Shown piece after piece: positions 1 to 13,660 of a DNA stretch of 64,000 nucleotides. Source of the stretch: Syngnathus acus (Eukaryota; Chordata; Actinopteri; Syngnathiformes; Syngnathidae); NCBI RefSeq assembly GCF_901709675.1, contig NC_051100.1, forward strand, positions 9,768,786 through 9,832,785, read 5' to 3'. Within the stretch, counting starts at the first letter, position 1; each line of letters begins with the position of its first letter. The notes below the pieces were generated by a model, which was not told where the DNA came from, searched no databases, and was given only the letters and a program-made list of their open reading frames with translations. A program made the position numbers and the translations under genes.

Positions 1-3000
1 GGCTTTTTATTGTGGAGGAGTACTGGAGCATGAGGATCATATAACAAAGACGGCGAGCAAATGCTGTGACTTGAGCCTACGAGCATGTTTGGGGGATGAC
101 AATTAGTCCCACACGGAGCGACGACGCACATCACGGCCTGTGTTTCCATGGCATCAAATCAGCACGCTCGGGTGGTAAGGGACAAAAAAATGTGTGTTAT
201 TAATGAGCACCAGAGGAATCGTTTGAGCCGGCGGTCCGACACAATGCTGGGGTGACATAATCATGTGTTGACAATTAATAAGTCTTTGTAAATGTGCACG
301 CTAAAAACATACCGTCATGCTTTTGCTAATCTTTAATTATGTGACTCACTGGGTGTTGCCTGTCCTTGAAAGAATCTGAAAAACATGAGCAGCTGCTAAA
401 AATACAGGCGCGACCCGAGAATGCGAGCCACAATTCCAACATAAACAACCGTGGAAAAACCTTGGGAACATTCACGCCAACCTTCCCCGTTCATGTCCTA
501 AAACAGTGCTGACTCAACACAGGGGCCACCGAGTGCAGCTGCATTCCGGAGCCTCCTGGACTACAAGGACGCATTCTCGTTTTGAGCCAGGGGGCTTCAA
601 CGCTGGAGTGTTCTCCATATTTCTCTGCACTGCCCATGAATCACGGCAAGCGCGGTGCCCTCGCTGCGGTTGTGCCGGGGGCGGGGTCGATGCGGCCATA
701 CACGACAAGCTGCAATTATTACTAGCAATTTCGAATGGTGTTGACTGCATCAGCTGCAGGTGGTTGATGTTTGAAAACAATTGTGCTTCCATATAAATGC
801 TAAATATATGCTCTCCCGTGATAAGTATGGGACTGTGCAAGTACATTTTTAGATAGCTTAGCTGTCCTGACATGCATATGGGATATTTTTTCCGCAGGTT
901 TGTATGAAATAGTGACGATAGTGTGAAAATAGGTCATTGTTTCCACATGACCTCTGTCTAAAAGAAATGCATGTGCCTGAACAATGTTGTGAGGCTTTTG
1001 TCTACAGAAAACAAGTGTCTTCAATGAAAATGGCGCATCTTGCTCTTCCCTAACAAGGAGGTTTTCCATACATTAACAGCCCAATAAATGTCCTGGTCCA
1101 ATTAAAATTGGTATCAAAACTAAATCACCATGCTGTCACATCGTAACAAGCACATCAGACTGTAAAGTGAGTAAGATGCCGATTGCTAGTATGCAGTCAA
1201 TTCCTTTTCTAAGTTTAGACTTTGTAATGGCCACAGCATTTATATTCTCTAGCAGTAAGGCACAGCCTGAAAAAGAGGAAAATAAAATGCATTTTCAGCA
1301 TGAGGCAATAATTGAAACGCCTTTTTTTCATTTTTATTATCCAGTGTGCTATTTTGACCTCATGCTCGCTGCGCTTTTGTTCACAATCTTTGTACAATTC
1401 GTCCTATCCTTGGCTCACCATATTCCCACTCACTTCCTTCCCAGAGCCCACGCTTCTCGCCTCCTCTCTTCATATCTCAGCTGTTACTTGGCAACATGGT
1501 CCCAGCTGGAACAGAAGTAGCCACATTGCCATGGCAACAAAAGACACACATGCAGACGTGGTAAACACCTTTTTTTTTTAGACCCCGCCGTGCACATGAA
1601 AGGCAAGTGTGTGTTGAGATTTAAAATCCAGAATAAGCACTTGTCAATCCACTGCTTATACCTAAAATGGGAACAGTTGATTAGTTTTGCCAATTTTTCA
1701 AAGCTTGACTGATGGTTTTTGCACACTAATTCCTCACTGTGATTGAACATCCATTCAGCTGGATAAAGCTACCTTCCAATATATTTGTCATTTATCCACC
1801 ACGTCGTGCTCTTACAATTCCAATTCTAAGCACTCACAAGCTGAGTGCTCAGTTCTGGGAAGTAGACCTCTTTTCTCCGTGCCCTGAGTAAGACTGCATC
1901 TGTCGTCATAGCAACCGTATCCATCATCTGCAGGGGATCAATTGATTCATTATTGAGTGAGGCGTAGCCTCCCTTCTCTGCTTCCAGTTCACGTCTACTT
2001 ACTCCCGTCTTCCAGCATCCATTATTGAAGTGAAAGCCTGCCCACTCACTGGGATGGAAAAGAAAAAGCTGTCAGGTCTCCCTTGTGGAAATATGACTCG
2101 TATCATACATTTCCCCTGGAAAGCATTTATATTGTTGCCTCAGAAGGTACAGAATAGTCTATTAACAGACTACAGTATACAGTCTGTACTGTACATCTAC
2201 AAAAGGACGCATATAACATATCAAGGCCTTATTTGAGAAGCAGTTTTGCTAATCAATGCCTTCATTTGTAAAGCAACTTTCTAATGCTGACTTTTCTTGA
2301 CAGGTAGCCATGTGAAGAAAAGTGTGTGGAGGAAACCATTTAACGCCGCAGGGGAAGACATGCTTTGATGCAATGCTATCTTATTTTTACTGCATGCAGC
2401 TGCACACCAAAGTAGAACTTGGAGGGGCAGTTTGTAGGGAGGAGGAAAAGACAAATGTATATGATTGGAAAACGTGTGCTAAATGGATGATGTCAGCTCT
2501 TTGCACTTTGACATTTTAATGTGCTCTCTGAGGGAATTACATCATTAGCCCTCCTTTCCGAGCCCGGCCGGCTCAATGATGGGAAACCTCCTAATGGATG
2601 TCAAAAATGTTGTCCCAATGGAAGAATGGTGCATGTGCGTGTGATGAAGTTGGTGGGCTTTCACAGAGCTCCATAGTGAGATGCCTTGAATCATCAGCTG
2701 GACTAAAAGCCTCCATAGAGCACTAACTCAGTCTGCATCGAGACAAAGTGGAATCTTTTCCCGCCGACAAGCCGGCATAACCCCATGTGTAATGACTTGT
2801 TGTATTAATTGTTTCATGAATTCATAATTATACCAAATTGGCAGCAAGTGCATCTCAACTTTTTTAATTAGAAAAGCTGTTGGCTGCAGAATCTACTTTA
2901 GAAGTGACCGACTCATTAATCAGCAGAGTGCGCGTGGAAATGAAAATATGAACGAATGCAGCCGTTATGAATGAAGGTAAACAGTGAAGCGCCTCTGAAG

Positions 3001-6000
3001 CAAAACCTTCAAACGGTGTAGAAGATGGATTTCAGCCAAACTAAACTCATGAATTCAAATACTCAAAAATAATTGTGTGATTTGCACATACGGATTTGTA
3101 TGGGGGCTTTTTCTATTTAAATATATTGAAGATATAATAATATATAATATTATATATAAATAGTGAGGACCCCTTTTGCTGCCTTCTATTCCATCAGGAA
3201 AAATATGGATACATTTATGCATTTAAAAAAAAAAAAAAGCTGGACGTAAATAAACGGCGCGCTTTGAACACAAGTATGGGTTGCTCATATCTTAGGCGTG
3301 CAACCATCACAGATTGCGTAAATATACTGCAAGCAAAATAGGAAGCAGATCAAAGCTTGTTGTAAAATAGGTCAAATGGTGGATATTCATGTTCTCCATC
3401 CCCACTGGGAACATGTTTCTGTCAATAGAAAAAGAATATCAAGCAGTGGGGACAGAAATGTGATGGAATGAGGGCTGAGAATGTTTCTTCAATTTGTGCA
3501 CGCACGCACTGTGCCAATGTGTTCAACGGGCTGATGCCCTGAGGGGGATTTTGGTGGCGAGTGAGAAGCAGAGCCGAAGGATAGGAAAGAGCAGCTTAGG
3601 TTCACTGAACAATTGCAAGCCTGACCGCCATTTCAATTGGATCGGTGGGCCGAACAAAATCATATTTCCAGCAGGACACAAAGGGTCCGAAGAAGCGGCG
3701 TACTCGTGGCATGAGAATGAGATGTAGCGCACGATGTCCCTCTCTATTCTCCGCATCATCCTCTTGACGACTTTCATTTGAGCGGCAAAGCCTGACTTGC
3801 CACTGTTATCTCACTGCCTATGAGAGCCTGTAATCTCCCTCCCCAGTTTGTGGAGAAAAGCAGATTTAATGTGACAAATCCAAGGCCCCAAATGACAAAT
3901 AAATCGGGAGTTTTCTGTGCTAAGTACCACTCACTTTAGACTGGGAATGAAATGAAAATGGAGGAGGGGCAGGGCATATCTATTTCACTCTATTACTGCC
4001 CTTTGCTTCTTTTGCGACATGCATTAGCATCACCCAGAATGACCCACCGACAAATAGTCAAATTGATTTCATTCAACTTTGATGCAGGAGGTTGCAACTA
4101 CTCCCTTATTGGATGGGGGAAAAAAAAGGTCCAATCCAGGAGAAAAATGCAACTAGTGACTCACATCGCATCCTTATGTTACATAAGCAACCACTGTGGA
4201 GCCGAATCTTGCATGCACAGCTTGTCCAATAAACAGCGTGCATGAATGAATAACATTAAACGAGCTGGGCCGATAAGCCACCCCCTCGTTGCGTGCTGGT
4301 CTTCCATTCAAATGCGTCTTTTTGCGCGGGGAATTGATGAGGCACACGGCTCAAAGCTAAAGTCTTCAAAGGCTGCCTTTCCACAAGATGCAAGGCGTCC
4401 AACCCACTTTGTAGTTCCTAGGTGAACGCGTGGGTTGCAGCTCGCCAGGCAGCACAGGAAGACAATAAATCTTCAATAAAATAAAAGTTCCTCCAAGGTT
4501 ACATCTCATGCAAAGGAGAAGAAAACTGTTTTTTTTCAACTCTTTATTTATTTTTTTTCTGCCCCCGAATTATCGACACAGTGGGCGTCGGGAATGCTTC
4601 AGTCATGTTCCAAGGTTACGGTCTCCTTCATCGCTCACATAAAAACAAAGCCGGCGTGGGAGAAAGAGAGAAGAGCCGAGGGAGAGCGACGCTCAGAGAT
4701 AAGGAGATGATGGTATAATAGCGCAAGTTTCATCACAGTCAAACGCAGACGGAGGGGGGGTGACATCCAGCCTCAAAAAGAAATGATTTCAAAGAGCATT
4801 TCATCCCAGATTATTGCACGGAGACATGTTCTGCAACTAGAAAAGTGGCTTCTATTTTTTAAGACTGCCGTCTTGCTGATTGAAGGCAGACGAGATGAAG
4901 GCTTGCTTGGATCAAAGCATCGCTACATTACCATCAGGGGCCATTTATAGACATCACTTTTAACTGCAAATGGACACAAAATGTGAGGCATGGGGCCACT
5001 TGTCTACACAAGAACACATTTTAAAGCCTGGAAAAAGAAAAAATGGATCTCATGTGTAAAAAATGTATGGGTATTTCCAGACGAGTTGACAAGTTGAAGC
5101 GTTAGCATTTTCTCTGCAATAAGACTCGAGAAGATTGCTTTTTTTTATAGATGCTTTGTCACCTGTACAATCTTTCCTGACTCTTGTCTAAGTTTAATAA
5201 ATTAAATTACATTGACTTTACAACTCTGCATCAACATTTAAAGCTAATAACTGAATAACCACAAATTTCTCACCCAATCATCCAATAGTGGACCACAACG
5301 CTGCTGAACAACAGGTCGTATCATCATTTTTCTCCAGAAACGTTTACTATTCTGACTATTGCGACTAGCTGACCAGATGCATTTCTTACATTCACCAAAT
5401 ATTAAAGCCACTCATCATGTAAACGTAGGCTTTCATCAAGAGCGGCAAGAAGAAGCAGCGGTTTTGTTTTGGTAAAGCAGAGAGGAGCGGAAGTGGAGGA
5501 TTGCCGCATTCTTGCTGAGGCCCCACATTCCCCAGAGGACCACAGACGGGTTGTTGTATGCAGCCTCCCCTCTCCACCCCCCTGCTTCGACTTCCCCCCT
5601 CGCTCTCCTGTTTCCTGTGCATGGCTGCTTGCCTTCCCTTGCATGCCCTGAGTGCCGTCAACGCCCCCCACACACACACACACCTCTTCGTGCTCTGCTC
5701 CTCCACTATCCTGCTGCTCCAAATCCATTATTTACTCTCTCCTGCCCTCCCTTTCTCAAAAGAATCAGGACAGTGAGAAATAACACCACTGTATACCCCC
5801 CTCCCCATTGCACACTAGACACAATCGACCCCTCCTTCACCAGCAACACCACCCCACCTGCTCGCTCTTTTCTCATTCGGCACGATGAAAATACAGTGCA
5901 GGGCTGTGCAGCTACAATGGGGAACTCTGTGAGGCCCGGGCCCTCCCATTAATCCCCTCTGACATGCCTCCCGAGGGCAGGGATTTGCTACAAGTCAATG

Positions 6001-6106
6001 CAGGAGAGCGACAGTATGCAAAACAAGCCTGTCTGACTCTCTCATGCTATTCAAAGCTCCGCTGTGCCAGAGAGAGACAGGAGAGCAGATCACAGGCAGA
6101 GGAAGT

Positions 6107-6121
6107 GGGGGGGGGGGGGGG
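6107..6121. repeat. G15 homopolymer
   Basis: Fifteen consecutive G. Length is likely unreliable in sequencing. Confidence 0.95.
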
Positions 6122-7861
6122 AATAAGTGCCTCAGTTAACCCTCGCTTCATCCTGCTGCTCTGAATACTTTTACATATTCCATTGTGTATTGCACAGATA
6201 ATGTTGATGACGGAAGTCAGGAAGGGAAATGTGATAATTCCTCTTTGTCATGTAGTATTACAAATTTGGCAGCCTCTAAGAGGAGCTCACCGCCAGACCA
6301 AAACACCGCCCCACGTAAACATGGATTCACGAGTCATGTGATGCGCTCACTCCTCTCAGGCAGAGCAGCACTATTGAATTTCAGTCTTATCGGGAAACTG
6401 GTGATGAGGAGCGGGCAGGATGACGTTAGGAGGCGGTTGGGTGCGTGCGGCCCCCACCGTGCAGCTCGGCAGGGAATGTAAACAAGAGGGCTTGAATGGA
6501 AGCTAGGCCATAACCGCAAATGGAGGGCTGCAGAATATTCCACACAGAGGTCCCACAAAATGGGCACTTCACAGCAGATTGAGAATTGATCTGCCTTTTA
6601 AAAAGAACCCAATCGAGCCAACTGTGCTCTAACTGTGTGCGCTCGCAGAGCATCCCGTCATCAGATAATGATAAGTGTGACGACATTGGCGCCAGCGTCA
6701 AAGGGTAGAAATACAATCCCTGGCAAAAAAAATATTAGAAACTAGAAAGAAAGAAAAAATCATTGGAGAGCTGTTGCAGCCAGTTGAGTGAAATGAATTA
6801 TGCCTTCACCACAAAAGTTGAAATATAAACAAAGGTGTCAATTATCAAAAAAAATGTTGGTTTTGATCATATCTGAAGCGTATTAGTAGTGAGAAAGGAG
6901 ACTTCTGATGAGCACAAGGAGAGCATAAAAATGGAAAAAACACATGACAGAAAAGGCTTTAGTGAAAGAGAAATCCAGCAGGATTTGAAGCCTGCTTTGG
7001 ATTCACGTGATTGGCTCCACTCCCTCTCTCATTTTCCACCCATCCTCGGCCCCTTTGAGATGGAAAATGGGTCATCGGTGGGGACGCACCACACATACAG
7101 CGCCGCTTTATTTTTAGGTCATCTTCGCCCTCACTTGGTGAATGATACCGAGGTGTTGGGTAATGGGCCCATGCAACTAGCGTTTATTATTATACCTAGC
7201 TGCTGGCGGCTTCTAATGTTTCCCTCCGTGACAGTGTATATTTGACGAGTCCTACGTGCATGACATCAGCCACAGACTCTGGGCATCGGGTGTTAAAACG
7301 CTCAACAGCACATATGCCGGCGGGCCTCCTAGAGATCTTAGCAAAAGCTCCTCAGACTAGTGCTGAAGCTGCCATGGCAACCACATACTAGCGAGCTATT
7401 TCGGGCCACCCGACTCCCAAACACAGCTGCTCCTGCGCGAGCAGTCATCCCCACCTGTCAGATATCCAATCTGAGCTATGCGAGGTATTCGGTGCGCAAG
7501 ATCACGACCTGACATTCAGACGGCCAAACAGCAGAGCAACATTAATTACGGCTGGCCATCATTTGGTGACAGGTTCTCCAGCCGTGTCTTGCACCGCTTA
7601 AATATTCCTCCCATGAAAGCTTTTAGAATGATGCTTTTAAAACAGGCCCAGTGCTCTCCGATCAGGGATTTTAACATAACCATAATTGACAGCTTACGTT
7701 GTCGAATCGGAAAGAGTTATTGTGAGCACTTACGGAAAAGTATCACAAATACATGAACACATGCTGTAGACGTCTTTAAAGCTGTCAAAGTGAGCTGCCG
7801 TGATCTCATCCTTCATTCACGCCTCTGAGAAGTGGGGCGTGTGGTGGGTTGCTCGGAGCCA

Positions 7862-7878
7862 CAGCGCCCCCTACTGCA
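7862..7878 (-). promoter_or_regulatory. CTCF-like motif
   Basis: Minus strand TGCAGTAGGGGGCGCTG, a close match to the CTCF core (CCASYAGRKGGCRSY type). Occupancy is inferred. Confidence 0.45.
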
Positions 7879-8639
7879 CCTGAGGGGCATTGAGCGCTTC
7901 TTTTCCGGCCGGCTCAACGTGAAGCGCTGACTCATATTCATTCCAGTGTTGCACGAACGAGGCCATGAATGCACTCTAGAATAGTTATTACAAACGACTC
8001 CACCTATTGAGTTGTTTTTAATAGCACAGAGACGGATTCATGCCAAGAACGTGAACACACCCAAAGGTAGGTGACTTAGATGAAGTCATCACTACTGCAC
8101 GGTGATTTGAATAATTTGAATTCTCCACGCAAATACAAATAGTACTTTGTTGATCCAGCTGTTCACTCGGGTTTTGGCCAAGACAATCATAAAACATCAA
8201 TCTCGACTGACCAGGTGCAGTTTTGACAAGGCAATAAAGCAATTTTCTGCATAACAATGCATTATTAAAGGGAAACACAAATTTACAATTTCATTCCAAA
8301 ATATATAAAGTCACAATGAACTACTTGGAAATGGTGCTGTGCAGTATAAAATGTACATTTATTTTGTTGTTTCTTATGGCTATATTTTGATGTTACAAAA
8401 ATACAAGTAGTATTTGCATACATTTAAGGAGTTTTAAGGATGAACCAAATTAAACCCACTATATAACAAGATGAAAAACTGAACAGTACTAACAGAACAT
8501 CTCACTATCACACAGTACCAGTAAATTGGAATACCTTAGAAAATGACATTTCAGTAAAATTACAGAAGTATTCTTTAAACACATGGGGGAAAATACTTTC
8601 CAGGAAAAACAAGCAAACATTCACACTATTGTTTACAAG

Positions 8640-8775
8640 ACCAATAAATATTTTAGTTCTTCCTGCAATATTCCAATTTCTTGTGATGTTGAAATTACAA
8701 TTTTTATTAGCTGTAATCATCAAAATAAAAACATCCTGAAATATTTCAATGCATGTATTAGTGAGGTATACACCT
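8640..8775 (+). repeat. Probable 3' end of a dispersed fish repeat
   Basis: TTATTAGCTGTAATCATCAA, then AATAAAAACATCCTGAAATA resembles the recurrent fish sequence ending 'cattagctgtaagccataatcatc...'. Recognised from memory of the motif only; class not determined. Confidence 0.3.
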
Positions 8776-10134
8776 TTGTGTTGTAATTTTCAGTGGAAAC
8801 TAACATGCTTCCCACCATTCCTTTCATGTGCTACTTTCCCGTTTTAGAAGGTAGGCAGTAGTTGCTTGCCAGGCATCCTTCAGCTTTACTCAGCCAACAT
8901 ACTAGAATAAGTGGCCGGTGTTTACGAAGGAAGTGAACTTGTGTGGAGAAAGTGTTCCAGACGGACTGCCAGCAGATTCCATTCCAACTGTAACTCTACA
9001 GTCCATATTTTACTTGACAAACAAGCCACTTCACGCAGATGACTGTGCATACATTTTGTAGGCATGAGCTCACGGAAAGTAGAGCATCTTGCATGGACTT
9101 TTCACTATCCTCTGTGTATTTTCAGTGCAGAAACCGGGTTTACACTTCCCTCGCGTTTCCTGGCAACGTCAAGACTGCGAGAGCAGAGAGAAAAACAGCT
9201 GCAGACGGGAGGAAAATAATTATGGCTCTATTTGGAGACACTCCGCGGACGTGCTGCTTTCCACTGAAAACACAATGACCCCGTTCACCCAGCTAAACAA
9301 ACACAGTCTCTCGACAAGTGGGTCCAATGAGATGACCAACATTAGCTCGCTTTCTCCCGACTCCAGCATTCGGATGTTGAATTCGTTAGGAACATTTGCA
9401 CTCATTACGCAAAATGGCTCTATTTTTCCATAGAGAAGGAGCAGCTCTATTGTGCATTGCTACTGCCATCTATGGGCAGAAAAACAACATCCATTCATCC
9501 TTCCATTTTGAATACCACAGGTATCGTGCAGTTTAGGCAAGTTAACTTGGGGCAAAATACTGTCTACAATTTGGACTGATGGCCAATTGCAGAATTGTGA
9601 GACTGATATGTCAACCAGAATTCTAAACATATAGGTGTTATAGTTTGGATTCAGGTAGATTTGAGATTTACTTTTTTTAAAAAACAAATCCTATCATTCT
9701 TCTCCAAAGACTTTTTGGACAAGTTGAAATTCCCACCCCCCCAACTTTAACCATGGAGTCAGCGCGAATCTTTGCATCACGTCCGTACCACATCGAGTTG
9801 TATGTCATGAGATTACAAACAAAATTAAAAAGCACAGAATAAAGGTGTGACAGCAGCGTGCTGAAACAAAAGCCAGAAATGTCTAATTTCTTTATTGCCA
9901 CACCCATATTTTATCTAAGACATTTTTAAGGACCAACTCTGAGGGAATTACGCATATCTACAGCATAGAGGATGACATTTGACCTGTACTTCTACCTACC
10001 ACACAGTGAAAAACTTACCAGTGTCTGTCCTTCTGTGTTGTGTTGTCTTGTCTTTTCAATATGCCACACTAGAAAGAAAATAATATTGGTCATCCACAGA
10101 CTCGATTCAGCACCACAATCAGTAAACCAAGTCA

Positions 10135-10325
10135 GAAAGAATTTTTGTCTTAGAGGTGAAATAACTAAGAGCGTCAGACGTGGCTCTCAGTTTTGGATGT
10201 TCTAAGATTGCTCTTGCACCTTTTCTTGTCCCAGAGGTCACAGATCGCAACTGGGGGGTTTACTAAAGATGCCAGCAGAAATAAAAAAACATGACAATAA
10301 TGTAATGTTTAAGAGATACACACCT
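10135..10325. repeat. Direct duplication, copy A (partner 10569-10757)
   Basis: About 190 bp sharing blocks such as TCTTAGAGGTGAAATAAC, GTTTTGGATGTTCTAA and TTGTCCCAGAGGTCACAGAT, then AACTGGGGGGTTTA, with the copy 434 bp further on. Divergence is substantial outside the shared blocks. Not a family I recognise. Confidence 0.8.
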
Positions 10326-10568
10326 GGAGTTGGATTCTGGATTTAAGTTGAGAAAATGTGGCTGAGGTAAACCACATATTAAGTCAGTGTGCAGGTCATC
10401 TTTGCCTGTTCCAAGTGAGAAACATTTACATTAACCACAGACATACAGTTTGACAGACTATATATTTTATCTTCATTTGCATGACATTCAATAGTTTCAG
10501 ATACACAGCAATTTAGAATATTAAGATTAATATTGAGATTAAGTAGAATGCACAAATGGAAACAATCA

Positions 10569-10757
10569 CTCAGAATTGTCTTAGAGGTGAAATAACCAAG
10601 AGCATTACAGTGATGCTTGGTTTTGGATGTTCTAAAATTCATCTTGCAACTTTCCTTGTCCCAGAGGTCACAGATAACAACTGGGGGGTTTATCAAAGCT
10701 GCCATAAGAAAAAACATGATGTTTGATTGATGCATTAAAATTATTAAAGAGCTCACC
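10569..10757. repeat. Direct duplication, copy B (partner 10135-10325)
   Basis: Same blocks in the same order. On the minus strand this copy lies in a 136-codon open frame (10379-10789) while copy A has a stop in the equivalent frame. Confidence 0.8.
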
Positions 10758-11719
10758 TCGTTAATATTAAGGTGATTGGTGGGGAACACGTGGAGATGGA
10801 CGTTTCATTGAAGCCTAGATGTTGCTGAGTCATATTTACCTGTTAGAGCAAAAAAAAAGGAAAAAAAAGCGTGCTTCAGACGATTATGCATTTTTAAATG
10901 ATCCATTTGGGTTGGATGCAACCAACGTCAAAACATTCTACACACGTAACTAACTGCCTGCTCAAGAACTATTCGTTTTGCACAACTGGAGCTGCGGTAA
11001 CTTTAGCACAATAGTTTTTTTCGGGACACTAAAAAGCAAGCAAGTCTCTATATAAACAATTCTGCAAACCAATGCAACTGAGCAAAATTAAAAGCATTCT
11101 GTAACATAGTCGCTGTTTTACTTTAGTATACTACATGCGGTTAATGGGCCACGTGCAAGCTAACATGCTTCCGGTGGTTTTTATCATGATCTGCTCAATA
11201 TTTAATCGTGGCCTTTCTCTTCACAAAAACAAACAAACATTTGCTCAAGGTTTAATACGCCAAGTAATTAAAAGTGCATCATCTCACCGTTTGTCGCACG
11301 ACAAAGGTTGTCCATTTTGCATCCATTCTGAGCAATTTGACGACACGGCACTGAAGTCACCCAGCTGCAAGTTAGTTAGGAATTTAGTAGCAACGCTGCG
11401 AATTCCAAGTCAATGATTGGCTCTGCCACCGGAAATAGCACCTCATTGGCTAATATTAAGATTGACACATTCGAGACCAAACAAATTGGAGTATATACAC
11501 ATTTAGTAACGCCCTACCTTTGTTAAACATGAGACGACTTGGTTTTTGGTGTGGAAAATTACAGAAAACTAGATATAGGAAGTGTACAGAGTGGAACCAA
11601 ATGGTATGTGTTCGGTAGATTGCACGAAATGTGCTGTCATTTTCCCCAAGAATACAGAATATAAAATTGGAAACAAACAATCGTACAAACTTATCAATGA
11701 CACCAACAGTCAACCTGGA

Positions 11720-13660
11720 TACTTCACAAACTATGGCATTTATTTCAAACAGAGGCTTTTGCTTTGCATTTGTACAATAAATTACACAATGACCGTCCTC
11801 GGATGAACCTAATAAATACTATTTCAATAAGATCCTTTATCATAATCAATGAGCCTAACCATTTCCCATGCCGTTTGGAAAATAGGTCAGCCTCATAAAA
11901 AAAACACCATTCTTCTCTGACAAGCACAAGCTAATAAAAACAAAAAATGAATACAAAGTAAAATATTACGTGAAATTTAAAAATGCAAAAACATACAGGG
12001 AAACAACAATTTAAACGAATGAGTCAGAACAAAATTGACAAACTACAAAAAAAATCTTACAAGAAAAACTGAATGGGGACAAAGGAGAACATGCATGCGG
12101 TGACTCAATATTTACACAAAGTACAGTTAAAAGCATAAAACTGTCTGTACAAAAAAGTACATTATTAACAGTGCAAGATATTAAATAGCTTGACTCAAAA
12201 CACTTCTCAATATACAAATCTATAACAAAAGCGTACAATTACATACAAGTGCTAAACAAAATGTAACTTCAGGTTATCATTGAGTAGAGATTTATACAAA
12301 GGAAACACTGGAGAAAATGTTGTATCCATATACATCACTGTATAATATAAATGTACATTTACAATATCTTTACTTTTATTCTGGTCATAGCACATGGAAA
12401 ACAAAGTATTTTATGGAAGGATGAGTATGAGAAGTGTAACAGACATGGAAGGGAAACTATGTTTTGCCTTATTTCATGAAAACAAAGCACATTTAACATA
12501 AATTACTTCATGTTGTTTGGAACACTACACATGGGACTCCACTTCATTTCGACTGTAAATACCTCTTACGGCTATTTTCAAGTCAATGATCCAGTTGGGG
12601 ACATGCCGCAAGTCTTCAGTCAAGACAAAAAGACTGATAACGACTGTAGTTAAAAATGGAGACATGAACCAAGAAATGGTTAAAAAAAGGCAGATGAAGT
12701 GATGAAGAAATACAACCATTGCGTTCATCATCATTGCACGGTTTCTACCCAAGCTGGATAAGTATTCAGTAGTAGATTACAGGTGATCCAGTATAGTTCT
12801 ACAATTAAATATTCCGATAAAATCCATCACTAGCCATTATTCACCGTCTTTCACATACAGAGAAACACACAATCACTCAGTTACACTGCATTCTTGAGTC
12901 TTTTGTAAGGGATATCATTTCAGGCAACCCTCTGATTTGAGAGGAGGAGCAGGAAAAAATTCTGTCCTTCCTCCAAGTGCCACATGGAAAAGAACTGCAA
13001 GGCACTACAGTATCATACCATAATCCATCCACTGTGGCTACCAGTGACCTCCGAGACTCAATGCAAACATATGCACGCCTGAAGAAGATATGATGAGCAT
13101 TGTCATCAGAATTTTGGACTGACAAAAGCCTTTTTTATGATGGTGCTGGACAGGGAACATGGTTAAGTTACACATTTACTTTGTTTGTCCTAAATGCCAA
13201 CGTGGCTCATCTGAATTCCTCAAACTGAGCTCTGGTGGCACCGCGTTGAGCTACGAGGACTGCGCACAGGAGGGACTTGAATGAAAATCACCCCTTACCA
13301 ATGCATTTCTTATCAAATGGAAACAGCTATTGCTTGTAAAAATTTATTCTTATAAATGTTCAATTAGAATTAAGTAGAGCACAAAAGACAATTGTGAATC
13401 TCTTTAGACAAATTTCACGCCCCCATGCAATCGTCATAAAAGTGCACTTAAGTGCCATTAGCTTGCCAAGAAAACAGTTGTCAATAAAAAATAGTGCTTG
13501 TTGTTTTTTTTTTTTGTTTTTTTGTCTCTGGTCTGGCATTGTTCCCCAGTTGTTACAGTATGTAGCTTGACTTGTCCATCCTGTGGGAGGGAAACGGGGG
13601 CATCGACCCCAGGGTGCTGGTTAAGTGCTTAGTGCGGCGGCTCCTTGCTGCTACATCCTG
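11720..13660 (-). other. arid4b: ARID4B 3' UTR (probable)
   Basis: AT-rich, T-rich on the minus strand, no coding frame. Canonical AATAAA signals on the minus strand sit at 13343-13348, 12375-12380 and 11739-11744. The last is followed by a GU-rich stretch (GTTTGTG, TGTTGGTGTC), a good cleavage context, and would give a UTR of about 1.9 kb. Which signal is used cannot be told from sequence. Confidence 0.5.

Larger units (their letters stand above)
1..8270. other. Intergenic region without a supportable gene
   Basis: Short open frames exist on both strands but none has splice structure or a recognisable domain. Some stretches (about 2530-2900 and 7440-7760) have balanced composition with homeobox-like TAATTA/TTAATT cores and few simple repeats, the look of conserved non-coding elements; this is impression only. 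A pyrimidine-rich plus-strand tract lies at 5550-5860, and AT-rich low complexity at 3110-3170. Confidence 0.6.
8271..11719. other. AT-rich intergenic DNA downstream of ARID4B
   Basis: No recognised gene. Holds a probable dispersed-repeat end (8640-8775) and the 190-bp direct duplication at 10.1/10.6 kb. A minus-strand AATAAA near 9888-9893 has no gene to serve. Confidence 0.6.

Noticed and set aside
5512-5952. 146-codon plus-strand frame and overlapping ones near 5.5-5.9 kb
   Set aside because: Pyrimidine-rich low-complexity DNA gives Pro/Ser/Leu-rich readings in all plus frames; no domain, splice signals or codon bias.
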